A stretch of DNA of 5,836 bases from Bdellovibrionales bacterium (GTDB taxonomy: Bacteria > Bdellovibrionota > UBA2361 > JAGRAS01). The position numbers and the translations under genes were made by a program. Positions 1 through 5,836 of this stretch are shown in pieces. The notes under the pieces were generated by a model. The model was not told where the DNA came from. It searched no databases and saw only the letters and a program-made list of their open reading frames with translations. Within the stretch, counting starts at the first letter, position 1, and every line of letters begins with the position of its first letter. The stretch lies in NCBI GenBank assembly GCA_020434465.1, contig JAGRAS010000118.1:1-5836 (forward strand). The letters are read 5' to 3'.

Positions 1-522
1 GATTCAGATCCTAAGACTGTATCGAGATACTTCGAGATATTAGAAGATACTTTATTAGGATTTTATTTACCTAGTTATGAAAGATCTATTAGAAAACAGC
101 AGAAAAAATCTAAGAGATTCTATTTCTTTGATACAGGAGTTGCTAGAGTTTTATCTGGAAGAGTTGATTTACCACTTCAAAGAAAAACATTTGAGTACGG
201 ACAGTTGTTTGAAAATTTTATTGTTAATGAAATCTATAGATTATTAAGTTATTCAGAAAAACAGTTTAAGCTTTCTTTTTTACGTGTATCTGAGACACAG
301 GAAATCGATCTCATAGTTGAAAAAGCAGGTGGAGAGATCTTTTTATGTGAAATTAAGTCAACAGATAAAGTAGATGAAAGGCACACTCAAAGTTTAAAAA
401 CACTTTCTAAGGATTTTTCTAAACCAAAACTTAGGCTTATTTCTAATGATCAAGTAAAAAAACAAATAGGGGACGTCTTAGCTCTGCATTGGGAAGAAGC
501 TATTGAGGAGATTTGTACTTAA
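1..522 (+). CDS. AAA+ ATPase with DUF4143 domain (COG1373 type), C-terminal fragment
   Basis: The frame is open from the first base and ends at TAA 520-522, leaving 173 residues; the N-terminal P-loop ATPase half lies outside the window. Residues 1-22 look like the end of a winged-helix segment (SRYFEILEDTLL). Residues 40-50 hold the family's FYFFDTGVARV signature and residues 67-80 the GQLFENFIVNEIYR helix. EIDLIVE (D103) followed by FLCEIKS (E117, K119) gives the D...ExK pattern of the PD-(D/E)XK-like fold known for DUF4143. The family is widespread in bacteria and archaea and its cellular role is mostly undefined, so I assign no substrate. Full-length members are usually near 400 residues. 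A TTG at 205 could be read as a start but is internal, because the frame upstream is open and encodes conserved family residues. The family call is firm; function is unknown. Confidence 0.88.
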   Translation, partial: DSDPKTVSRYFEILEDTLLGFYLPSYERSIRKQQKKSKRFYFFDTGVARVLSGRVDLPLQRKTFEYGQLFENFIVNEIYRLLSYSEKQFKLSFLRVSETQEIDLIVEKAGGEIFLCEIKSTDKVDERHTQSLKTLSKDFSKPKLRLISNDQVKKQIGDVLALHWEEAIEEICT

Positions 523-534
523 TGATGAATTTAA

Positions 535-587
535 AACTTTATACACAGTTTGGTAACTTTATAAAGTTCTATAGATAGTATAAAGTT
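535..587. repeat. Symmetric AT-rich inverted-repeat array, possible operator
   Basis: A 10-bp arm AACTTTATAC (535-544) is matched by its exact reverse complement GTATAAAGTT (578-587). Midway between them lies a perfect 14-bp palindrome, AACTTTATAAAGTT (555-568), built from the same word. The centres are about 22 bases apart, close to two helical turns. A further CTTTATA lies at 659-665, nearer the next gene. The array sits 111 bases upstream of the DUF4124 start and just after the ATPase stop. The repeats are directly visible; a role as regulator binding sites is inferred. It makes a poor intrinsic terminator because it is AT-rich and has no T-tract after it. Confidence 0.5.
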
Positions 588-697
588 AAGGCAATTTCAT
601 TAACTATATCAAAAACTTATGATTTTCTTTTGTAGATTTAAGTGTTATGTTAATTAGGCTTTATAAGCAATTTTAAAATTAGCAGGCCTTATCACAA

Positions 698-1270
698 ATG
701 AAATATCTTATCTGCACATTTGTCATTTTTTTTATTAGTTTTAGTGCCTACGCAGATGATGTCTATAAGTGGGTAGATGAGCTGGGAGTTACTCATTATA
801 GTTCCAGCCCTAATAATGAAAATGCAAAAGTTGCTAAGCTTCCTGAGATTAGTAGAGGTGATGTGCCAGTGCCAGGCAAACTTTTAAAGACATGTAAAAA
901 GCATGGAGGAATTGATTGCGCTGCCGGCGCAGATAAGGATGGATCTGTAATTTGCTATGATGGATTTAAAGAAGCAGCTGCTAGGTTTACTATGAGTTGT
1001 AGCTCTCCAAAGCTACTTATATCAGATGTAAGCAAGGTTCAGGCTGATGGAACTTTTACAGTTTTTGTAAGAAATTCTCGCTCAGTTGCTGCTGAAGGAA
1101 CAAAGGTGTTTTTTAAAAATAGTGGGCAGGAGCATCCAATGCTTGGCCCTTCAGAGATTGATGCTTTTGGAGTTGCAGAGTATTTATGGAAGGACGATCC
1201 AGGGATTCCAATTTTGGATCAACCTAAAGCTCAGAATATTAGAATTGCATGTTCTAATTGTGATGGCTAA
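698..1270 (+). CDS. Secreted DUF4124-domain protein with conserved cysteines
   Basis: The 190-residue product starts with a typical Sec signal peptide (one Lys, a hydrophobic core at residues 4-16, and a SAYA-DD cleavage site after residue 19), so it should reach the periplasm. The mature N-terminus, DVYKWVDELGVTHYSSSP (21-38), is a clear DUF4124 motif. Next is a cysteine segment (C66, C74, C87, C101) containing GGIDC and DGSVICYDGF, then a probable beta-rich region (about 105-165) and a final CSNC pair (C185, C188). Six cysteines in an exported protein suggest disulfides or metal binding, which is inference. DUF4124 proteins are common in gammaproteobacteria and have no established biochemical role. 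ATG 698 is chosen because it begins the signal peptide; the upstream AGG (684-686) is a weak and distant ribosome site. The gene converges on the kinase-like gene. Confidence 0.85.
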   Translation: MKYLICTFVIFFISFSAYADDVYKWVDELGVTHYSSSPNNENAKVAKLPEISRGDVPVPGKLLKTCKKHGGIDCAAGADKDGSVICYDGFKEAAARFTMSCSSPKLLISDVSKVQADGTFTVFVRNSRSVAAEGTKVFFKNSGQEHPMLGPSEIDAFGVAEYLWKDDPGIPILDQPKAQNIRIACSNCDG

Positions 1271-1359
1271 GTTGATATTTTAATATCTTTAGCAGAGTGG
1301 AATTGCAGATGCCCAGCGAAATTAGTAGTTTAAAATTTTTATAAAAAAAGCTTTGAGAT
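1271..1359. other. Convergent intergenic spacer with weak terminator-like elements
   Basis: These 89 bases separate the 3' ends of two converging genes. The imperfect hairpin GATATTTTAATATC (1274-1287) is followed by TTT on the plus strand. Reading the minus strand after the kinase-like stop there is a run of seven T (the A-run at 1343-1349) just past AAAGC. Neither has a GC-rich stem, so termination here is expected from the gene arrangement rather than shown by a good intrinsic terminator. No gene is seen. Confidence 0.25.
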
Positions 1360-3498
1360 CTACTGTTCGATAATTTTTAGCTCTTCTCTAAATTGTTTAA
1401 ATATTTCATTGAATTTATCTAAGTCAGTTTTTTTGCTGATTGAACAAATTGCAAAAAGATTACAGATGAATATGTTGAGTTTATCTATAGATATTTGAGC
1501 CGTGAATATATCTTGCTGATTAGGACTTAAAGTTTTTTTAGCGTAAATATTAAGTATACTATGAGATATTTGAACAAAAAAATCTGCAATCTCTCCCCAA
1601 GCCTTTGTTAATGGAGCATCAAACTCGCCCTTGAAAAGCATAATAAGATTGGCTAAGCCATAATATAAGGCGGACATGTCTTGAGCTTTTGAAGCTTTTA
1701 TCCAGTTATCTAATGTGCGTATTTTTAGCATGTCTCCTAATTCAAATGAAATTTCTTTATTACAGCTTAAGCGATCTTTAAGCACGCTTAATGCAAATCT
1801 TGGAGTAGCTTCTCCTGGGCGTACTCTAGCCTGCTTAAAAGCAAGATTTGGCAACAAGACTTTTTCAGTGTCATATAATCTAATAACTTTTCTTCTCTTA
1901 ACTTGCTGGATGAGCATATTCTCTGGATTATATTTACAAAGAAAAATTCCTTGAGCCTGTAAGGCTCTTACAGTTTTTACAATATCCAGCATAAAATGAG
2001 ATATAAAGTTTATTAGTTCTGGAAACTGCTTTATGTAAGAAGTTAAATCTTCAGCATTCTCAATATGCTGAACTATTATGGCTATTCGATTATTATTGTC
2101 ATTCTTATCTGTGAGAGTCTTTGCAACATATCTACAAGCTAAACTCATAACGGAACTTTTGCGTTTGTGCAAAATTGAACTTGGAGTAGCTTGATGGATG
2201 CTAGCCACCTGATTAGCAAATCTCAAGGCTTTTAGAGAAATGATGTTTCTATCACTTGTAAATTTATATACTGAAATTTCTCCAGCACTGAATGCAAATG
2301 GATGATTTGGGTTGTAATCCGTACTAGCTATTTTAAACCTTAAATCTGATAAATTATCGGGCTGCTTTTCATTTACTTTCTTGATTATTTTAAATCTTAA
2401 AAAGTCTTGACCAGTTTGAATAACTTCATTCTCAAAATCTAAATCTGGGTTATCAAATACTAGACTTTCTAATCTAGCCCTAAAGTTAGTTGGTGTCGTA
2501 GGCTTGTGTTTTTGAATGCTAAGTTGGTTTAACCAAATGTTGCTAGAACTTCTTGGCTCAAGAATTCTAAGCGCTGTATCTGGGTAATAGGAAAGATTAA
2601 TATCTGGAATCTTAGATATGCATAAATCTAAAAATTCTTTTCCTATATCATAGCCTCGGCGAGTTTCAGCGTTATACACTCTTTTTAAGTGTACCCAGAG
2701 AAAGTGTTTAATTTTTCCTCGGCAGGCGCTTAAGGGATACGAAATTTGAATCAACTCATGTTCAAAGTCTAAGCAATCTGCTTCAGCAGCGAACCTCAAT
2801 GCTTTTACAAAAACTGCTTCTTCATTTGCTTTAGCAGAATTACAAGGCCTTATTCTACCTATTAGATTGTCTACAATAGCTCTTGGAGTTGCTTGCAGAG
2901 TATTTGAGTTGCAAAAAACTTCGTTAATTGTAAGGTCTCTTTTACAAAAATATTCGTATTCGTCACAAAAATATCTAATTATATTTGATATTTTGCTTCT
3001 TAAAAGCTTACGGGCTTTAATTTCGTCTAAGTCTTTAAATTTTGTTTTGGAAGTAAATTGTTTTGTTACAATTGCTACTTCATCCGACATTATTTTTCTG
3101 GCAACATCAAAATTTTGTTGTGGTGAATGCACTCCTATGCAGATAACATCTTCATCGCGAACACGATCAAAGGCGAGTTCAATATTTAAAACTTCTGCTA
3201 AAGTATTACGAGCTCTACCTCCACTAAAATGATGTTGAGAACAAGTTAGTCTTGGAAGTTTTAAGTGCACAGGAATTTGAAATTCAAAAACTGGCAGATT
3301 TCTATGAGTTAAAATTCTAAAGTCGGGGTTTAAAAGTTTTACTGCTCTATGAATATCTTTAAATGCTGACGAATCAATAGAGATAGAATCTAGATCTTCA
3401 AGCTTCAGATCTTTTATTATTTCAACTGCAAGCTGACATGCATCATAAATTCTTGATTCTTTCTTAGGACTTGTGCTATCTGTATCTTGAAAAATCAC
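1360..3498 (-). CDS. Protein kinase-like (probable pseudokinase) protein with unknown N-terminal region
   Basis: This intact 712-residue frame has no signal peptide or membrane segment. From about residue 404 it follows a protein kinase: a degraded glycine loop ending in ISVYKF (408-413), a beta-3-like SLKAL (K423), a hinge-like IVQHIENAEDLTSYI (475-489), helix E with RALQAQGIF (511-519), and a catalytic loop LCKYNPENMLI (520-530) aligned to HRDLKPENILL. Then come RLYDTE (540-545, DFG-like, D543 kept), ATPRF (564-568, like GTPRY) and DMSALYYGL (607-615, helix F-like). The HRD Asp is Lys522 and DFG reads DTE, so phosphotransfer is doubtful. Residues 1-400 match nothing I recognise. Short motifs recur: KALRFA at 232 and 423, LDFExExIQ at 243 and 353. 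The start is GTG, four codons after an in-frame stop, with no Shine-Dalgarno; no other early start exists. The kinase assignment is by eye, and a scaffold or effector role is only speculation. Confidence 0.72.
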   Translation of the reverse strand: MIFQDTDSTSPKKESRIYDACQLAVEIIKDLKLEDLDSISIDSSAFKDIHRAVKLLNPDFRILTHRNLPVFEFQIPVHLKLPRLTCSQHHFSGGRARNTLAEVLNIELAFDRVRDEDVICIGVHSPQQNFDVARKIMSDEVAIVTKQFTSKTKFKDLDEIKARKLLRSKISNIIRYFCDEYEYFCKRDLTINEVFCNSNTLQATPRAIVDNLIGRIRPCNSAKANEEAVFVKALRFAAEADCLDFEHELIQISYPLSACRGKIKHFLWVHLKRVYNAETRRGYDIGKEFLDLCISKIPDINLSYYPDTALRILEPRSSSNIWLNQLSIQKHKPTTPTNFRARLESLVFDNPDLDFENEVIQTGQDFLRFKIIKKVNEKQPDNLSDLRFKIASTDYNPNHPFAFSAGEISVYKFTSDRNIISLKALRFANQVASIHQATPSSILHKRKSSVMSLACRYVAKTLTDKNDNNNRIAIIVQHIENAEDLTSYIKQFPELINFISHFMLDIVKTVRALQAQGIFLCKYNPENMLIQQVKRRKVIRLYDTEKVLLPNLAFKQARVRPGEATPRFALSVLKDRLSCNKEISFELGDMLKIRTLDNWIKASKAQDMSALYYGLANLIMLFKGEFDAPLTKAWGEIADFFVQISHSILNIYAKKTLSPNQQDIFTAQISIDKLNIFICNLFAICSISKKTDLDKFNEIFKQFREELKIIEQ

Positions 3499-3504
3499 TA
3501 AATT

Positions 3505-3533
3505 AGTTTATTAGAAGCTTGTACTTTACTCAA
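3505..3533 (-). promoter_or_regulatory. Candidate promoter of the kinase-like gene
   Basis: On the minus strand, TTGAGT (3533-3528) and TAAACT (3510-3505) are 17 bases apart, each matching the sigma-70 consensus at four of six positions. The predicted transcript start would fall at about 3498, on the GTG codon itself, giving a leaderless message. Such matches are easy to find by chance in AT-rich DNA. Confidence 0.25.
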
Positions 3534-3569
3534 AACAAAAACCAAATAATTTTAAGTTATTAAAAATGC

Positions 3570-3583
3570 ACAAAAATTTTTGT
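3570..3583. repeat. Perfect 14-bp palindrome in the divergent spacer
   Basis: ACAAAAATTTTTGT equals its own reverse complement. It lies between the divergent starts at 3498 and 3676, about 72 and 93 bases from them, where a shared regulator could bind. The AAAAATTTTT core is also an A-tract of the kind that bends DNA. Function is inferred only from position and symmetry. Confidence 0.35.
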
Positions 3584-3639
3584 TAGTATTTACACAGGTC
3601 ATTTAAAGGATTTTGGATTTTTTCAGAAAAAAATTTTAT

Positions 3640-3667
3640 TTGAATAAAAAATTACTTAGTAGATAGT
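3640..3667 (+). promoter_or_regulatory. Candidate promoter of the methyltransferase gene
   Basis: TTGAAT (3640-3645) and GATAGT (3662-3667) are 16 bases apart and each matches the sigma-70 consensus at four of six positions. The implied transcript start, near 3674, is about two bases before the ATG at 3676, so the message would have almost no leader. This agrees with the absence of a Shine-Dalgarno but is weak evidence alone. Confidence 0.22.
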
Positions 3668-3675
3668 TTCACATC

Positions 3676-4461
3676 ATGATTATTGCTTTAAACTTCTTAC
3701 GTTTAGTGGGCAAATGCTTTAGTCCAATACTAAAATTATTAAGATTACTTGGTTTTTATAAAGATAAAAATCATGATCCGCGTGCAGCTTGGGCAAGAAA
3801 GTATCTAGCTTACAAATTTTTAAAAGGTGATGGCTTAGAAATTGGCGCTTTGCACAAGCCGCTTGCAGTTAGCCCTGGGGTGACAGTTAAATATGTTGAT
3901 CGTCTAAGTGCTAAAGACTTACGAAATCAGTATCCTGAACTTAAGGATTTAAAAATTATCAATCCAGATATAGTTGAAAATGGTGAAACTTTAGCAAGTG
4001 TAGAGAATGAATCACAAGATTTTATTATTGCCAATCATTTTATTGAACATTGTGAGAATCCTGTTGGAACCTTGTTAAATCATTTAAGTAAACTAAGACC
4101 AAGTGGTATTTTGTTTTATGCATTGCCTCATCGTGATAACACCTTTGATGCAAACAGGCCTCTGACAAGTGTTGATCACTTGCTTCAGGATTATAAAGAC
4201 AACGGAGTTTCATCTAGAGAAAATCATTTTAAAGAATTTGCTAAACTCACCAAAGGTCTTGATAGTAAAGAAGCTGAGCTTGAAGCTAAAAAACTAATGA
4301 ATCAAAACTACAGTATTCATTTTCATGTTTGGACACCTGATAGTTTTAAAGTATTTTTGGATGCTATTAATTCTGAGTTTAAGCCATGCTTTGAAATTGT
4401 TGAATCACTAGTTTGGAAGTATGCTAAGTCTGAATTTTTAGTTGTTTTAAGAAAAATTTGA
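3676..4461 (+). CDS. Class I SAM-dependent methyltransferase (EIGAL / IHFHVW type)
   Basis: The 261-residue product should transfer a methyl group from S-adenosylmethionine; its acceptor is unknown. The SAM-binding motif I appears as LEIGALHKPL (54-63), a variant of the glycine-rich loop with one Gly (G57). KYVDRLS (72-78) supplies the acidic residue after beta-2 (D75). QDFIIANHFIEH (114-125) is the beta-4 motif and LRPSGILFYALPH (140-152) the usual post-motif with RPxG. IHFHVW (214-219) and the ending EFLVVLRK (253-260) are typical of this subfamily, which from memory often occurs near glycosyltransferase or polysaccharide genes; none are visible here. The first 30 residues are hydrophobic and basic, possibly an amphipathic membrane-contacting helix, but not a clear membrane span. 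ATG 3676 is the only reasonable start, without a Shine-Dalgarno. It is divergent from the kinase-like gene and 262 bases before the metallopeptidase gene. Confidence 0.85.
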   Translation: MIIALNFLRLVGKCFSPILKLLRLLGFYKDKNHDPRAAWARKYLAYKFLKGDGLEIGALHKPLAVSPGVTVKYVDRLSAKDLRNQYPELKDLKIINPDIVENGETLASVENESQDFIIANHFIEHCENPVGTLLNHLSKLRPSGILFYALPHRDNTFDANRPLTSVDHLLQDYKDNGVSSRENHFKEFAKLTKGLDSKEAELEAKKLMNQNYSIHFHVWTPDSFKVFLDAINSEFKPCFEIVESLVWKYAKSEFLVVLRKI

Positions 4462-4723
4462 ATTTTTATTATCCCTAGCAAAAACTGGTTTTATCGTTTT
4501 TTATTTTCTCTTTATAGTTACTCCTTTTTACTTGTACCCTGAATAAATTAAGTTTTTAGGCTAATTCATAAATTTAACACTTAGTTTTACTACATCTCAT
4601 TGAAAAGATTGATAAAAATTCATTTACCAAGGTCTTAATTTGCGCTCCAAAAGAGCCGTCTTAATAATCTAAATAGAAAGAAGATAGAGAAAAGCCCCCT
4701 ATCCCGTTTTTTGAGTTTTTTAC
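4462..4723. other. Non-coding gap between methyltransferase and metallopeptidase genes
   Basis: I see no convincing gene in these 262 bases. A weak stem AAAACTGGTTTT (4481-4492) followed by T-rich sequence (4497-4507) may end the methyltransferase transcript. A small hairpin GCTC-CAAAA-GAGC lies at 4644-4656, flanked by two GTCTTAAT words (4632-4639, 4659-4666). TAATAA at 4662-4667 could be a -10 element for the downstream gene, but the -35 region is poor (TTGCGC, 4640-4645). The size of the gap suggests separate transcription of the two genes. Confidence 0.3.
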
Positions 4724-5836
4724 ATGTTATCCAAGTCTTTCATAGATAAGCTAATTCCTATACTGAAAAAGGATGCTAAGCGCGCACTCAAAATTTGCGT
4801 ACCTGGGTTTAAGCGCCCTTATTATTGTGCATTTATTTTAAAAGACACTGAATGGTTTAACACTTGGGCAAGTAGTGGAAGTACATATCGCAAACGCAAC
4901 GACAAAACTAGAAATGTTTACTGTGATATTAGAGTAGGCACTTACCGCTATGACCAAACAACTGAAGGTGGCTTATTTGATAATGATAAAGAGATAGAAT
5001 CTTATCATTATGTTTCTGCACCAATAGATGACAAAGATTATGATGGCTTGCGTTTTGCTTTATGGAGACTAACTGAAGCAAAGGCTCGGGAAGCAATGGC
5101 TGACTTTAATCAAAAGCAAGCTGCACGAGTTTCAACAATTGATAAAAACAGTGCTTTTCCTTCTTTTCAAAAAGTAAAATCTTTAAAATTTAAGCGCTAT
5201 GATCGAAAGGAATTTGTTGATCACGTCAAATGGGCTGGGTTCTGTAAACGAGCTTCTAAATGGTTATCAGACTTGCCTTATGTTTCTGGTAATTTTGTAG
5301 AGGTTGATACCTCACAAAGTACTAGGATTTTGGTTAATACTGAAAACACTGAAGTTGTTCAGCATGAACAAATTTTTTCTCTAATTGCCAATATTAGACA
5401 CTTAGATAAAGAAGGTTCTTTTATTGAGCAAGATTTAGTTTTCAATTGCGGTTCGCAGCGAGAACTTCCTGACATGAGAAAATTTAAAAAACTGATGCTT
5501 AAAAAACATGCGCAAATGTTAGATTTAATGCGTGCAAAAAAGATAAATTCTTTTTCTGGACCTGTTTTATTATTTCCTCAGGCAGCCGGGCTTTTGTTTC
5601 ATGAAGCAATAGGCCATCGATTAGAAGGCAATAGACTTCTTTCGTCAGGTGAAGGGCAAACTTTTAAAGGTAGCGAAGGAGAAAGAGTTATTAATTTGCC
5701 AGTAACAATGCGGGATAATCCTAAAATTAAAACCTTTCAAGGTACAAAGTGTATTGGATCTTATGACATCGATGATGAGGGTGTGCCGGCGCAGGAGGCT
5801 ATGCTTGTTGAAGAAGGAATACTAAGGGGATTTTTA
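4724..5836 (+). CDS. TldD/PmbA-family zinc metallopeptidase, 3' end beyond window
   Basis: The frame runs from ATG 4724 to the last base, giving 371 residues without a stop; a few dozen to over a hundred residues are probably missing. The zinc motif HEAIGH (H293, E294, H298) matches the HExxxH of TldD-type peptidases, whereas PmbA/TldE partners lack it. It is followed by the family's RLEGNRLLSSGEGQTFKG (299-316) and GSYDIDDEGVPAQ (345-357). DIRVGTYRYDQ (68-78) is the conserved N-terminal strand region. The third zinc ligand, a Cys near the C-terminus, lies outside the window. E. coli TldD/TldE processes microcin B17 and degrades CcdA; this homologue seems closer to stand-alone members, and its substrate is unknown. 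An in-frame TGA at 4712-4714 fixes the start region and the next in-frame Met is near residue 125, so ATG 4724 is chosen despite no Shine-Dalgarno. No signal peptide is seen. Confidence 0.88.
   Translation, partial: MLSKSFIDKLIPILKKDAKRALKICVPGFKRPYYCAFILKDTEWFNTWASSGSTYRKRNDKTRNVYCDIRVGTYRYDQTTEGGLFDNDKEIESYHYVSAPIDDKDYDGLRFALWRLTEAKAREAMADFNQKQAARVSTIDKNSAFPSFQKVKSLKFKRYDRKEFVDHVKWAGFCKRASKWLSDLPYVSGNFVEVDTSQSTRILVNTENTEVVQHEQIFSLIANIRHLDKEGSFIEQDLVFNCGSQRELPDMRKFKKLMLKKHAQMLDLMRAKKINSFSGPVLLFPQAAGLLFHEAIGHRLEGNRLLSSGEGQTFKGSEGERVINLPVTMRDNPKIKTFQGTKCIGSYDIDDEGVPAQEAMLVEEGILRGFL

Noticed and set aside
205..522. A separate 105-residue gene starting at TTG 205
   Set aside because: The same frame is open back to base 1 and encodes conserved DUF4143-family residues, so this is the tail of a longer gene.
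1086..1283. 65-residue plus-strand frame inside the DUF4124 gene
   Set aside because: It overlaps the clear signal-peptide protein in another frame and has no recognisable motif.
1360..1420. Type IV secretion effector signal at the C-terminus of the kinase-like protein
   Set aside because: The ending has two Glu and hydrophobic residues near positions -3 and -4, loosely like an E-block, but this is too weak a pattern and nothing in the window shows a secretion system.
1715..1954. Plus-strand frame opposite the kinase-like gene
   Set aside because: It is antisense to the conserved catalytic-loop region and looks like a shadow frame.
2867..3232. 121-residue plus-strand frame opposite the kinase-like gene
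   Set aside because: It is antisense to an intact 712-residue frame, has low-complexity Ser/Leu composition and shows no family signature.
1360..3498. Kinase-like gene as a decaying pseudogene
   Set aside because: The frame is open for 712 codons with no frameshift, so loss of the catalytic Asp looks like change within a maintained gene. The missing ribosome site is shared by all its neighbours.
3676..3765. Signal peptide or membrane anchor on the methyltransferase
   Set aside because: The first 30 residues are hydrophobic but interrupted by several Arg and Lys, and no cleavage site is seen.
4644..4656. Small hairpin as a riboswitch or terminator
   Set aside because: The stem is only four base pairs with a five-base loop and no T-tract, and no known riboswitch core is visible.

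Overview
The window is AT-rich and carries five protein-coding genes, two of them cut by the window edges. A periplasmic-type protein with a signal peptide and a DUF4124 domain, together with a TldD-family metallopeptidase, points to a Gram-negative bacterium, most likely a low-GC gammaproteobacterium. This placement is an inference from family distribution and I cannot name a genus. No rRNA, tRNA, CRISPR array, transposase or insertion sequence was seen.

Layout: (1) 1-522, plus strand, the C-terminal part of a COG1373-type AAA+ ATPase with a DUF4143 domain; (2) 523-697, a spacer with a symmetric set of AACTTTATA-type inverted repeats; (3) 698-1270, plus, a secreted DUF4124 protein with six cysteines in its mature part; (4) 1360-3498, minus, a 712-residue protein whose C-terminal half has the outline of a protein kinase but has lost the catalytic aspartate, behind about 400 unrecognised residues; (5) 3499-3675, a divergent spacer with a perfect 14-bp palindrome and promoter-like sequences very close to both start codons; (6) 3676-4461, plus, a class I SAM-dependent methyltransferase of the EIGAL/IHFHVW type; (7) 4462-4723, a non-coding gap; (8) 4724-5836, plus, the start of a TldD/PmbA-family zinc metallopeptidase, cut by the window end and carrying an intact HEAIGH motif.

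The genes do not form an obvious operon. Gaps between same-strand neighbours are 175-262 bases, and the kinase-like gene lies on the opposite strand, convergent with the DUF4124 gene and divergent from the methyltransferase gene. Nothing in the sequence shows that the products act together. The most unusual item is the kinase-like protein. The regulatory repeats and the lack of a Shine-Dalgarno sequence at all four visible starts are secondary points. I do not see a clear new multi-gene system.
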